DNA from: Roseibium alexandrii DFL-11 | GTDB lineage: Bacteria > Pseudomonadota > Alphaproteobacteria > Rhizobiales > Stappiaceae | Assembly: GCF_000158095.2 (NCBI RefSeq) | Contig: NZ_CM011002.1 | Span: forward strand, 4,072,703-4,136,702 | Direction of reading: 5' to 3' | DNA: 64,000 nt | Shown: piece by piece, positions 43,094 to 52,164 of the stretch | How the letters are laid out: each line of letters begins with the position of its first letter | Numbering within the stretch: position 1 is the stretch's first letter | Program-made: the position numbers and the translations under genes | The notes under the pieces: model-generated | Seen by the model: only the letters and a program-made list of their open reading frames with translations | What the model was told of the DNA's origin: nothing | Database searches by the model: none

Positions 43094-43812
43094 CAGACCT
43101 CGAGCCCCAGATAGATTTCACGCACTTCCTTGGAATTCATGATCGCATCGGGCTCGCCGATCCCGATCACCTTGCCGAAATCGAGTACAAGAAGACGCTC
43201 GGCAACAGATGTGAGAGCGTGAAGGACATGCTCAATCCAGATGATCGACATGCCGGAGGTGTGAATTTTCTGGATCGTTGCTACCAGTGCGTGGCATTCG
43301 CCCTCCGTAAGGCCGCCGGCAATCTCGTCCAGCAACAGCACTTTTGGCTGGGTTGCTATGGCCCGGGCAAGCTCGAGGCGCTTGCGTTCCAGAAGGCTCA
43401 AACGGCCTGCCAGTTCATTGGCTTTGCCGATCAATCCGGTTTCCACGAGGATGTCCGCACACTGATCGGCCACCTCGCTTTCCGGAAGTCTGTTACCGAA
43501 CGCACCGGCCACAATCAGGTTTTCGAAAACAGTCAGCTTTTCAAAGGGCTGCGGGATCTGAAAGGTGCGTCCAAGTCCACTCAAGCAGCGTTCCATGGGC
43601 GGCACGCGGGTGACATCACGTCCAAGAAACTCAATTTGCCCATCGTCTACGTCAATATTCCCGGTAATCAGGTTGAACAGCGTGGATTTTCCAGCGCCGT
43701 TCGGCCCGATCACGCCGAGTGCCTCGCCTTCAAACAGCTCGAAGGTGATGTGTTGCGACACTTTCAGCGCGCCAAAGGATTTCGACACATTGTCTAAGGC
43801 GAGAACTGCCAT
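43093..43812 (-). CDS. ABC transporter ATP-binding protein, LivG type
   Basis: A 239-residue ATPase with Walker A GPNGAGKST, signature LSLLERKRLELARAIAT, cited as RLELARAIAT, and Walker B VLLLDEIAGGLTE. The degenerate signature (LSLLERKR) is common in LivG. The LivG-specific IEHVLHAL follows. It lies about 50 bp after the binding-protein gene and just before LivF. Both ATPases energise uptake by LivHM. Confidence 0.94.
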
Positions 43813-43863
43813 GGGTCCGGTCCTATTGAGAGGCGCAAGCGGACACTTGCGCTGGTCGTCTCA

Positions 43864-45144
43864 TCAGGTGATGGGTTCCATCTTGCCGCCGGTCGGGATT
43901 TCCGGGGCCGTCTGGTTGTCGGTGATGACGAGGTCGTATCCGCCGCTGTCCTTCAAACGCCACTGACCGCCGACCAGCGGGGTTTTCGCAACGTTCTTTT
44001 GAGCGAAAGGCGGAAGGCCCTTACCGTCCCATGCAATTGGGCCGACGATTGTGTTGAGCCTGGTTGCGGCTATGACATCCGACACTTCGTCGGCATCGGT
44101 CGGATCGTTGGCCCGTTTCATGACATCGGCTGCCAGTTCGAACAGCGCATGGACAAATCCGATGGGCTGTGTCCAGGGGCGGCCGGTTGCTTCCGTGAAG
44201 CCCGCCGCTAGCGCCGCCGAGCTGTCTCCTGTCAGAGAAGACGAGAAGGGATGGGTCGGGCTCCACCACACCTCGGAGGACAGGTTGTTGCCCGCATCGC
44301 CCAGAGCTTCAACCGCCTGAGGGAACAGGATGGCCTTGCCGATCGATGCAGCCTTGGGCGTGAAACCCTGCTGTTTGGCCTGGGTCCAGAAGGTCGTGAA
44401 ATCCGGCGGAATCATCACTCCGGTTACGATCTCGGCATTGGCCTGCTTGAAGGCGTTGATCTGGGCCGTAAAATCGTCCGTCAGGTTTTGGTAGCGGCCG
44501 GGATCTGTCAGACCGTAACCGAGTTTGTCCAGAACCGGCGGGAAGCCGACATTCGGATCACCCCACGCATTGCCGTCGCCATCATTCGGGAAAAGACCGC
44601 CGACCTGCTTGTTGGTGTCGAGCTGTCCCCACATGTTGGTGAAGACGGCAATGACATCCTCCAGGCCCCAGAAGAAATGATAGGAGTAGTAAAACGGCTC
44701 CCAGCTTCCTGGATCACCGGGATTTCCTTGCTGGCCGATGAACCAGGGCTGCCAGGGGGCGACCGTTGAAATGCAGGGAATTTCCTCGCTTTCGCAGGTC
44801 GTGGTCACCGGATTGGTGGTTTCCGGTGTCGAGGCCACAAGCATCAGGTTAATCTCGTCATCAATGATCAATTCACGGGCAACTTCGGCGGCCCGGTTCG
44901 GGTTGGACTGGCTGTCCTTGACGATGACTTCGATGTTCAGGCCTTCAGCCTTTGCAGCAGCGTTGAAACCGCTGATGATGAAATTATCCGCTTCGGCAAA
45001 GGCTGCGAGTGGGCCTGTCTGCGGGCTAACATAACCCAGTTTGATTGGTGTTCCCTGCGCACGGGCCGGGAGCGCCAAACCGGATGTTCCGGCAACGGCC
45101 GCTGCCGCTGCCGAAGTTTTTAGAAAAGTCCTTCTATTCCACAT
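43864..45144 (-). CDS. ABC transporter substrate-binding protein (LivK type), Tat-exported
   Basis: A 426-residue periplasmic binding protein with a twin-arginine signal (Arg4-Arg5 in NRRTFLKT) and the mature start TPIKLGYVSPQTGPLAAF. The fold is the two-lobed type I of leucine-binding proteins. Related proteins import aromatic acids, and its large size fits ligands other than leucine. It is the first transporter gene, following the maleylacetate reductase gene by 25 bp. It precedes LivG. Confidence 0.92.
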   Translation of the reverse strand: MWNRRTFLKTSAAAAAVAGTSGLALPARAQGTPIKLGYVSPQTGPLAAFAEADNFIISGFNAAAKAEGLNIEVIVKDSQSNPNRAAEVARELIIDDEINLMLVASTPETTNPVTTTCESEEIPCISTVAPWQPWFIGQQGNPGDPGSWEPFYYSYHFFWGLEDVIAVFTNMWGQLDTNKQVGGLFPNDGDGNAWGDPNVGFPPVLDKLGYGLTDPGRYQNLTDDFTAQINAFKQANAEIVTGVMIPPDFTTFWTQAKQQGFTPKAASIGKAILFPQAVEALGDAGNNLSSEVWWSPTHPFSSSLTGDSSAALAAGFTEATGRPWTQPIGFVHALFELAADVMKRANDPTDADEVSDVIAATRLNTIVGPIAWDGKGLPPFAQKNVAKTPLVGGQWRLKDSGGYDLVITDNQTAPEIPTGGKMEPIT

Positions 45145-45169
45145 GTTGGTTCCTCCCAGAACAACAGGG

Positions 45170-46231
45170 TTAAAGTGCCGGACGGGATCCCTCCCAAGCG
45201 TCCTGAAGCAGTTGGCGAATGGACACGCGGTCGATGGGACGCGGGTTCCAATACGGGGCCTCTGTCGCGATTTCCGATGCGCGGTCCAGATCGGCTTCGG
45301 TTAGCCCAAGATCCTTGAGCGCCTGCGGGGCAGAGATTTCCTTAGAGAAGTCAAAGAGACCCGCGCCGGGTGTTGCACCGAAGAGATCGGCAATCGGCTG
45401 AAGTTCGGCAGGTACTGCACCGGCATTAAAACCAACCGTGTGCGGCAACATGATCGCGTGGGTTTCGGCATGCGGGGTGTCAAAGCTGCCGCCGAGGGTG
45501 TGGCAAATTTTGTGGTGCAGTGCCATGCCGACAGTGCCGAGCACGGTGCCGCACAGCCAGGCGCCATAAAGCGCATCTGCGCGGGCATCGGCATCCGAAC
45601 TGTCGGCAACGAGTGCAGGCAAGGACTGCTTAAAGGCGGCCAGCCCCTCGGCTGCCATCAGGCTGGAGACCGGGTTGCGGTCTTGCGCATAAAGAGCTTC
45701 AGCCGCATGGGCCATGGCGTTCAGGCCACTTGTCAGGCTCATGCTGAGTGGCAGGCCCATCGTCAGCTCAGGGTCATAGATCACCACTTCCGGCAGGATG
45801 CTGTCCCCCCGGACGGTCGTTTTCCGCCCGCCTTCGGTCTGGCCCAGGATCGGTGTAACCTCCGATCCGGCATAGGTTGTCGGGATCACCACTTGCGGCA
45901 GGTCGGTTCTGTAGGCGATTGCCTTGCCAAGGCCGGTTGTGGAACCGCCGCCAAGTGACACCACACAATCGGCGCGGGCTGACTTGACCGCTTCCATCGC
46001 TTCGTCGGTCACGTCAACGGGAGTGTGCATGGTGGCCTTTGCAAAGACACCGGCGCTCAAGCTGCCTAGCTGGTCGGACAGGCGTGCAGCGTCGCCTTCC
46101 TGATGCGGCGTCGACAGGACCAGAGCATTCGAGCAACTAAGTTTTTCGACCCAGTCGCCAATTTCGGAGCGCTTTCCTGCGCCAAAGACGATGTGGGCAG
46201 CACTGCCCCGATAGGTGAAGGTCCGGGTCAT
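45170..46231 (-). CDS. Maleylacetate reductase (iron-containing alcohol dehydrogenase fold)
   Basis: A 353-residue group III alcohol dehydrogenase-fold protein with the NAD motif SLGGGSTTGLGKA, the TTYAGSEVTPILG loop and the HHKICHTLGGSFDTPHAETHA region whose His residues bind metal in the fold, cited as HHKICHTLGG. Maleylacetate reductases convert maleylacetate to 3-oxoadipate, the step after hydroxyquinol ring opening. It is coupled to the dioxygenase gene by an ATGA overlap. The pathway assignment is well supported by the two dioxygenases. Confidence 0.93.
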   Translation of the reverse strand: MTRTFTYRGSAAHIVFGAGKRSEIGDWVEKLSCSNALVLSTPHQEGDAARLSDQLGSLSAGVFAKATMHTPVDVTDEAMEAVKSARADCVVSLGGGSTTGLGKAIAYRTDLPQVVIPTTYAGSEVTPILGQTEGGRKTTVRGDSILPEVVIYDPELTMGLPLSMSLTSGLNAMAHAAEALYAQDRNPVSSLMAAEGLAAFKQSLPALVADSSDADARADALYGAWLCGTVLGTVGMALHHKICHTLGGSFDTPHAETHAIMLPHTVGFNAGAVPAELQPIADLFGATPGAGLFDFSKEISAPQALKDLGLTEADLDRASEIATEAPYWNPRPIDRVSIRQLLQDAWEGSRPAL

Positions 46232-47100
46232 GAACGCGGCTCCGGCGGCAGTGGATTGAGATGAAATTCAACGTCGAGGCGCAGTACGGTCCTCCCGGTG
46301 GCATCGGGTTTGAAGCACCCGATCAGGCCGGGTTTGACGCTGAAGAGGGGATCAGTTCCAAGATTGGGATCGTCCCCGTCGAAGATTTGTGTGGTCAGTG
46401 TTTCGTAGTCATCCGCGGACACTTGAAAGTAAATGTGCGCGGGCCGGCACAGCGGGGCTCCCAGCCTTTGAAGAAGATCGCCGAGGGGACCGTCTTTCGG
46501 CACTTCGTAACCGGACGGCCGAATCGTGAAGTACGAGACCTTGCCATCGTCTCCAGACACAAAATGGCCGCGCAGATTGTGCTCGGGCTGAAGGTCGGGC
46601 TGCTGGTTTTCATAAAAGCCTTGAGCATTTGCCTGCCAGGTTTCTAGACGCGCACCGGGGATCGGAGACCCGTCGAGATCCAAAATGCTGACCGTAATAG
46701 CGACAGGGCTGCCAATCCCATCCAGGCTGATATTACCGCCTTGCTGCATCAAAGGGACATCGTCCCGGTAGAATGGCCCACGCATGGTGTTTGGAGTGGC
46801 TTGCTCCGGACGGTCCGAGTTGAGCGCGTCGACAAGGGTTGACGTTCCGAGCAAATCCGACACAAGAACCCATTCCTGACGGCGTTCATCACACAGATGC
46901 CCCACTTCGGTCAGGAACTCTATGGCCGCGCGCCAGTCGCTCAAGGATGGGCGTGTTTCGCGAATGATGGCGTGAGCATGTTCGGCGACCTTGCACAGGA
47001 CAGCTGCGAGCCGTTCATCTGCGGCGCCGCTGATCCGCTCTGCGAACAGACGATCCGATGCATCGGCCTTAAAGAAGGCAATGTCAGACATGCCAGCCAT
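46228..47100 (-). CDS. Intradiol dioxygenase-like protein with an altered iron ligand (His to Tyr at 224)
   Basis: A 290-residue homolog of hydroxyquinol 1,2-dioxygenase with the N-terminal linker domain (about 20-100) and two Tyr ligands, Tyr163 and Tyr198. The motif reads RPAHIYF (His222, Tyr224), where the family has RPAHIHF. Codon 224 (46429-46431 on the plus strand as GTA) is TAC, one transition from CAC. Three Tyr and one His would change the iron site. It may be inactive, or have altered chemistry. The start has GGGAGG upstream. It is the first gene of this half of the cluster, divergent from a LysR gene. Confidence 0.88.
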   Translation of the reverse strand: MAGMSDIAFFKADASDRLFAERISGAADERLAAVLCKVAEHAHAIIRETRPSLSDWRAAIEFLTEVGHLCDERRQEWVLVSDLLGTSTLVDALNSDRPEQATPNTMRGPFYRDDVPLMQQGGNISLDGIGSPVAITVSILDLDGSPIPGARLETWQANAQGFYENQQPDLQPEHNLRGHFVSGDDGKVSYFTIRPSGYEVPKDGPLGDLLQRLGAPLCRPAHIYFQVSADDYETLTTQIFDGDDPNLGTDPLFSVKPGLIGCFKPDATGRTVLRLDVEFHLNPLPPEPRS

Positions 47101-47197
47101 GGTTCCTCCCGTCGGTCGTTTGGTGACCTTGAGAGAAGCTTATCGGGCGAACCAGAACGGTTGATGATTTGTGAGCCTATCTTTATAACAAATTGCT

Positions 47198-48148
47198 ATG
47201 AAGTTAGATGAGCGTCATCTCATTCAGTTGGCTGCAGTGGTTCAAACCGGCAGTGTCACCGGGGGAGCGGACCTCCTCGGGATGACGCAGCCTGCGGTTT
47301 CCAGAACCCTTTCGACCCTTGAAAAACGCCTTGGCGAACCGCTCTTCTTCAAAGGGCAGCGCCCGCTGCAGCCAACACCTTTGGCCCGCGCTCTTGCGGA
47401 TCAGGGCAATGCGATGCTGTCGGCCTCGCGCAAGGCCTCCGAAACCGTTAAATTTTTTCGCGAGGGCAAGGCCGGTAGCGTTCGTGTGGGCGGGACGCCC
47501 TTTTTCATGGACGCGCTGATTTCAAGTATGACAGCCGAGTTCCAGAACTCCTTTCCAGAGATCCGGGTTGACCAAAGTTACGGGTACGTGAGGGACCTGC
47601 GGGAAGCGATCCACGCCGACCGAATAGATCTTGCCATTTGCCCGATCGACATACTGGGCGAAGGGTCGGGTCTGGTGTTTGAAGAAATCCTTCCAGGGCG
47701 AAATGTGGTTGCCTGCAGTGTGTTGCATCCGCTTTTAAACAAGCGCAAACCGACAGCGCGCGAACTGCTCGAGTACCCCTGGGTTGCCCCTCCAGCGGGC
47801 AGTCCTCTTTATGCGGACCTGCACTCCATTCTGCTGTCGTTAGGGGCGACGGAAATCAAGATCCGCTATTCTGGCGGGTCTCTTGCGAGCGTGATTAATT
47901 ACATGACACGCACAAACGCATTGACTGTTCTGCCGCACAGCGTGGTCTTTGCTTACAGAAAAGACCGTAGCTTGACCGCGCTGCCCTTCAAGATCCCGCA
48001 TCCCGATCGCGCACTTGGCATCTTGCGTCCGGCTGATGCGCCCTATCTTCCGGCGGTCGACAAGTATGCGCAGCACATCGTCGGCGGTTTTCAAGACCTG
48101 CGTCACCTCATCAAGAGACATGAAGATGCAGTCGTCTGGGGTGGGTGA
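47198..48148 (+). CDS. LysR-family regulator divergent from the hydroxyquinol cluster
   Basis: A 316-residue LysR-type regulator. The helix-turn-helix is in GSVTGGADLLGMTQPAVSRTLSTLEK, cited as GMTQPAVSRTLSTLE, and a periplasmic-binding-like effector domain follows (about 90-300). It is divergent from the dioxygenase gene with 97 bp between them, the usual layout for a LysR activator of aromatic degradation. A muconate-like or hydroxyquinol-derived compound is the likely inducer, by analogy. Confidence 0.9.
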   Translation: MKLDERHLIQLAAVVQTGSVTGGADLLGMTQPAVSRTLSTLEKRLGEPLFFKGQRPLQPTPLARALADQGNAMLSASRKASETVKFFREGKAGSVRVGGTPFFMDALISSMTAEFQNSFPEIRVDQSYGYVRDLREAIHADRIDLAICPIDILGEGSGLVFEEILPGRNVVACSVLHPLLNKRKPTARELLEYPWVAPPAGSPLYADLHSILLSLGATEIKIRYSGGSLASVINYMTRTNALTVLPHSVVFAYRKDRSLTALPFKIPHPDRALGILRPADAPYLPAVDKYAQHIVGGFQDLRHLIKRHEDAVVWGG

Positions 48149-48198
48149 TTGCTATTTCGGGCCCAATGCACAAGCACGCCATCGGTTAGCGTCACCAA

Positions 48199-49113
48199 TC
48201 AAACACCACTGAAATCAAAACCGTCACGATCGTCCAGGAAGGCTTCGAAGAAGTCCGTGAAGGTTGCGACCAGCGGCGGCAGTGCTTCGTAAGGCGGATA
48301 GTAGAGGGACAGCCAAAGAGATGGTAAAATCCAATCTGGCAATACCCTCTCAACCTCACCACTGCGCAGACCGTCCGCCACGATAAATTCCGGCAAAACA
48401 GTGATACCGGCACCTGAGCGGGCCATGGCATAGAGAAAGTCTCCATTGTTGGAGTGCAAGCCCGGTCCCGTGAGGATGGTCCGTTTGATACCGCCTTTTT
48501 GAAAACGCCAGGCCTCTGGTTCCTGTCCGGACCCGTAAGACAGGCACATGTCAGGTGTCAGTGTATCTGGCGTTTCGGGTCGGCCGGCGCGTTCCAGGAA
48601 AACTGGGGCTGCAATGGCGCATCTCGGCACCTCGCAGATTTTCCGCCAAATAGTTGATTTGTCTCGAGGCGGTTCTGACAAGCGGATAGCGAGATCACAC
48701 TCCTCAGCAACAACATCGACCAGCGTGTCCGTCAGCATCACCGTGAGATCGATGTTCGGATAGGCCAGCTTAAAGCTTTCCAAAAGGCTGGGCAGCATGC
48801 GCAAGCCGAAGGACATAGGTGCGTTGATCGACAAACGCCCCCGATGTGGCTGCATTTCCCGCTCCAGATCACGCTGAATGCGATCAAATGACTCCACCAC
48901 CGGCTGATACCGGGCGGCTACAGTTGCGCCGACAGATGTCAGCGCCACCTTCCGTGTGGTGCGCACCAGAAGTTGGTGTCCCAGATCCTGCTCCAGCCGC
49001 GCGATGACGCGGGTGACTGATGCGGGGGTCATGCCAAGCGTTTTCGAGGCAGCCGCGAAGCTTTGCAACCTGGAAACTTCCAGAAAGACACGGATTGGTT
49101 TGAGATCTTGCAT
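48199..49113 (-). CDS. LysR-family regulator divergent from the MhqO-like gene
   Basis: A LysR-type regulator of about 304 residues. The helix-turn-helix is AAASKTLGMTPASVTRVIARLEQDLG, cited as LGMTPASVTRVIARLE. The start at 49113 (MQDLKPIRVF) is preferred to a GTG at 49128, although neither has a good ribosome site. It is convergent with the previous LysR gene and divergent from the ring-cleaving dioxygenase gene, which it probably controls. Quinone-type compounds are plausible inducers. Confidence 0.87.
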   Translation of the reverse strand: MQDLKPIRVFLEVSRLQSFAAASKTLGMTPASVTRVIARLEQDLGHQLLVRTTRKVALTSVGATVAARYQPVVESFDRIQRDLEREMQPHRGRLSINAPMSFGLRMLPSLLESFKLAYPNIDLTVMLTDTLVDVVAEECDLAIRLSEPPRDKSTIWRKICEVPRCAIAAPVFLERAGRPETPDTLTPDMCLSYGSGQEPEAWRFQKGGIKRTILTGPGLHSNNGDFLYAMARSGAGITVLPEFIVADGLRSGEVERVLPDWILPSLWLSLYYPPYEALPPLVATFTDFFEAFLDDRDGFDFSGV

Positions 49114-49224
49114 AGTTTTTATTGTCACATATGCAACAGTAAATGCAAATTCATTATCATTCTAATCAACTCACCAGTCTTCTATCTTTGGTTCTGACAC
49201 AGGAGACAGAACTGCGAGGCTGGC

Positions 49225-50157
49225 ATGGACAAGCTCATTAAGGGGCTCCACCACATCACGTCGATGGCGGCGGATGCTCAAAAGAATAATGATTTCTTCA
49301 CAAAGGCTTTGGGGCTGCGCCGCGTCAAGAAGACCGTCAATTTTGATGCCCCCGACGCCTACCATCTCTACTATGGAGACGAGACCGGAACGCCGGGCTC
49401 CGTGATGACCTATTTCCCCTTTGGCCAAATGCCGAACGGTGCCCGGGGAAGTGGTGAAGTCGGTGTGACGGAATTTGCCGTGCCGCGCGGGTCACTCGGC
49501 TTTTGGGCAGACCGGCTGGCATCTCACGGCGTTTCCGACTTGCAGAACGTTCGCTTCCTCAATGAAGACCGGCTGACTTTCTCAGGGCCAGACGGGGACA
49601 GCTTCGCGTTTGTTGAAACTGAGGCTGAGGGGCGCATCCCTTGGACTGCCGACGGCGTCGCACAGGATGTTGGAATTCTTGGTTTCCATGGCGCCCGGTT
49701 CCGGTTGCGTGATGCCGCGGCCACCGGCGAGCTGCTTAGCTTTATGGGCTACCAAAAGGATGAGACGGACGGTTCTGTAACGCGGTATCGGATCGAGGAC
49801 GTGAATGCTGCCCGTACCATAGATCTGGAGGAAGTCCCACAGGCATCCCCGGCACGCCAGGGGGCAGGGTCCGTCCATCACATTGCGTTTGCCGTTGAAG
49901 ACCGGACGGCACAGCTGGCTGTCCGCAAGGCCCTTATGGATACCGGTTATCAGGTCACACCGGTGATCGATCGCGATTACTTCTGGGCGATTTACTTCCG
50001 TACACCGGGAGGCGTCCTTTTTGAAGTGGCCACAAATGAACCTGGTTTTGACCGGGACGAGGACACCGCTCACCTCGGTGAAGCACTGAAATTGCCCACA
50101 CGATACGAACCTCATCGTGCGCAGATCGAGGCGCAGCTGCCGCCACTTGATCAGTGA
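49225..50157 (+). CDS. Ring-cleaving dioxygenase of the VOC superfamily (MhqO-like)
   Basis: A 310-residue protein with two glyoxalase-like VOC modules (about 5-140 and 150-290). Metal ligands are expected at GLHHITS near residue 9-10, SVHHIAFAV near 215 and FEVATNEPGFD near 265, all of the iron(II) extradiol or hydroquinone dioxygenase type. Relatives such as LinE and MhqO cleave hydroquinones. It is followed after 13 bp by the MhqD-like hydrolase gene. The start at 49225 gives MDKLIKGLHH. Confidence 0.9.
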   Translation: MDKLIKGLHHITSMAADAQKNNDFFTKALGLRRVKKTVNFDAPDAYHLYYGDETGTPGSVMTYFPFGQMPNGARGSGEVGVTEFAVPRGSLGFWADRLASHGVSDLQNVRFLNEDRLTFSGPDGDSFAFVETEAEGRIPWTADGVAQDVGILGFHGARFRLRDAAATGELLSFMGYQKDETDGSVTRYRIEDVNAARTIDLEEVPQASPARQGAGSVHHIAFAVEDRTAQLAVRKALMDTGYQVTPVIDRDYFWAIYFRTPGGVLFEVATNEPGFDRDEDTAHLGEALKLPTRYEPHRAQIEAQLPPLDQ

Positions 50158-50170
50158 CCGGAGACGACAA

Positions 50171-50776
50171 ATGCCGACCAAACTCTATGAAAACTTGACC
50201 AAGGCCCCGGAGCCAGGCCGTCCGCTGATTTTTGCCTTCCACGGCACGGGTGGTGACGAACGGCAGCTGTTTCAGCTTGCTGGCCAGCTGGCCCCTGGAG
50301 TCGGCGTTGTCTCACCGCGCGGTGACGTCCTTGAAGGTGGCGCTGCGCGCTTCTTCAAACGCATGGCCGAAGGCGTCTACGACATGGAAGATCTGTCTCG
50401 TGCGACAGCGAAGATGGCGGATTTCATATCGGCGCATCGCGCACTTTACCCGGACTGTCCAGCCTACGGGTTCGGATATTCCAATGGTGCCAATATTCTG
50501 GCGGCTGTCTTTCTGGAGCAGCCGGACTTGTTCGACCGTGTGGGCCTTCTGCACCCACTGGTCACTTGGGAAATGCCGCAAGACCTTGATTTATCGGGGC
50601 GCAAGGTCGTGTTGACTGCAGGCCGGAACGACCCGATCACGCCTTGGCCAAAAAGTGCGCGTCTGATCGAAGATCTGCAACGAGCGGGCGCCGATATCGA
50701 GACTGATGTTCATGACGGCGGACATGAGTTGCGTGACAGCGAACTGGCTGCACTGGTGCGAGGCTTTGCAGACTGA
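50171..50776 (+). CDS. Alpha/beta hydrolase of the phospholipase/carboxylesterase family (MhqD-like)
   Basis: A 201-residue hydrolase. The nucleophile lies in GFGYSNGAN (Ser in GYSNG), the acid in GRNDPITP and the His in DGGHEL. The oxyanion region is FHGTGGDE. MhqD-type enzymes act with MhqO in quinone detoxification in Gram-positive bacteria, and the two genes occur together here. The ATG at 50171 lies 13 bp after the dioxygenase stop. It is convergent with the next LysR gene, 5 bp away. Confidence 0.9.
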   Translation: MPTKLYENLTKAPEPGRPLIFAFHGTGGDERQLFQLAGQLAPGVGVVSPRGDVLEGGAARFFKRMAEGVYDMEDLSRATAKMADFISAHRALYPDCPAYGFGYSNGANILAAVFLEQPDLFDRVGLLHPLVTWEMPQDLDLSGRKVVLTAGRNDPITPWPKSARLIEDLQRAGADIETDVHDGGHELRDSELAALVRGFAD

Positions 50777-50781
50777 TGCGG

Positions 50782-51741
50782 TCAAGATTCAGAATGCAGA
50801 GCGTTGAGCGTCGTCAGAACGGCGGCTTCGTGCATTGCCCAATCGAAAAAGGCGGCGATGTCCGGGACGGTTTCCCGGCCTGGCCGGCAGCACAGGTAAT
50901 ACGACAGTCCCGAGGGGATGACCGGTCCGAAGGGGCAGGTCAGCCTTCCATCCGACAGCGCGCCATGCGCAAGCAGGGATTGGGCCAGCGCGATGCCAAC
51001 ACCAGAGGCCGCGGCGTCGACCACCTGGTCGGCAGCAAGAGGCTGGAACATCACCGAGTCTTGCCGGGTCGATTGGTCGGCAAGGCCCGCAACGTTGGAC
51101 CAGCGTGCCCAGGCTGGTCGTTGCCGCTTCCTCATCGGATTGGCAACATGCAAAATGGGGGCTTTGTGCAGGTCGTCCGGGCTGCGAATGCCGCGCGCTG
51201 CGAGAAGTTGCGGGCTGGCAACAGGGATCAGAAGTTCGGTGTGCAATTTGATGCTGTGAAGATCGCTAGGCGCCGCATGGGCATAGCGGATGACTATATC
51301 CGGCCCATCTTCGGTCATTGCGTTCACACCGCCTTCAGTCTCGATGTTCACGAAAATGTCGGGTCTGAGCTCGGTGAATCTATGCAGTCGTGGCAACAGC
51401 CACTTGCCGATGATCGGCCCGCTGGAATTGATCCGCAGGCGGGTGGGCGTCTTGCCTGGACGGATAGCGTCAACCGCCTGGCGTATCGCCAAAAAGGCAT
51501 CGCTCAGGACTGGTTGCAGCGCTTGACCATGGGGCGTGAGATGAACCGCCCGGATCTTGCGGGTGAACAGGATTACGCCAAGATCCGCCTCAAGTCCCTT
51601 GATTTGCTGACTAACTGCGCCGGCAGTCACATGAAGTTCGGTAGCCGCGGCTTTGAAAGACCCTCGACGGGCCGCGGCCTCAAAGGCGCGCAGACTGGAC
51701 AGGGAAGGCAAACGGCTCAGCGGCATGATTGCGGCTTTCAT
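50782..51741 (-). CDS. LysR-family regulator (GcvA-like)
   Basis: A 319-residue LysR regulator with the N terminus LPSLSSLRAFEAAARRGSF and helix-turn-helix AATELHVTAGAVSQQIKGLE, cited as LHVTAGAVSQQIKGLE, of the GcvA subgroup. It could start at MPLSRLP (51726). It is divergent from the XapX gene, with about 146 bp between, and is a candidate regulator of the XapX/isochorismatase/amidohydrolase genes. Confidence 0.88.
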   Translation of the reverse strand: MKAAIMPLSRLPSLSSLRAFEAAARRGSFKAAATELHVTAGAVSQQIKGLEADLGVILFTRKIRAVHLTPHGQALQPVLSDAFLAIRQAVDAIRPGKTPTRLRINSSGPIIGKWLLPRLHRFTELRPDIFVNIETEGGVNAMTEDGPDIVIRYAHAAPSDLHSIKLHTELLIPVASPQLLAARGIRSPDDLHKAPILHVANPMRKRQRPAWARWSNVAGLADQSTRQDSVMFQPLAADQVVDAAASGVGIALAQSLLAHGALSDGRLTCPFGPVIPSGLSYYLCCRPGRETVPDIAAFFDWAMHEAAVLTTLNALHSES

Positions 51742-51887
51742 GAGTTAGTTTTTCTAAACTGTAAGCCGAAATCTTCTGCTTTGTCCAGAAAAGATAACGC
51801 TCCACTTATGCTCCAGGAACATACGTACAACTACGTGAAAGGCGGGGTTTCTGGCATTCAGCTGCCCGCCTCAGGAGAACAAAGCGA

Positions 51888-52148
51888 ATGACCTGGCAAC
51901 CTTATGTCCTGTCACTGGCCGCCGGCATCGGAATCGGCGTGATCTACGGCCTGATTGCCGTGCGCTCGCCCGCCCCGCCGATCATCGCCCTGCTTGGCCT
52001 TTTGGGCATGCTGGCAGGCGAAGCCGCCGTCCAGTGGGTGCGCGGCCACAACGATGTGCTTTCCAACTGTCTTCACTCCAAGTCGTTCTCCGTGGCGAAA
52101 TCTGACAATGCCACGGCGAAAGATACGCCCCCCTCTAGCAATACCTGA
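51888..52148 (+). CDS. XapX (DUF1427) small membrane protein
   Basis: An 86-residue protein with two membrane helices in the XapX domain (GIGIGVIYGLIAVRSPAPPIIALLGLLGMLAGE, cited as YGLIAVRSPAPPIIALLG) and a hydrophilic tail rich in Ser/Lys. XapX is named after the xanthosine operon, but the role of the protein is unknown. The start at 51888 has CAGGAGA upstream. It lies 16 bp before an isochorismatase-family gene. Many Proteobacteria carry the two adjacent. Confidence 0.88.
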   Translation: MTWQPYVLSLAAGIGIGVIYGLIAVRSPAPPIIALLGLLGMLAGEAAVQWVRGHNDVLSNCLHSKSFSVAKSDNATAKDTPPSSNT

Positions 52149-52164
52149 GAAGGAGACTTACCCC

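Noticed and set aside
50776..51891. Open frame of about 371 codons overlapping the GcvA-like LysR gene on the plus strand
   Set aside because: The LysR reading has clear domain motifs, and the opposite frame does not.
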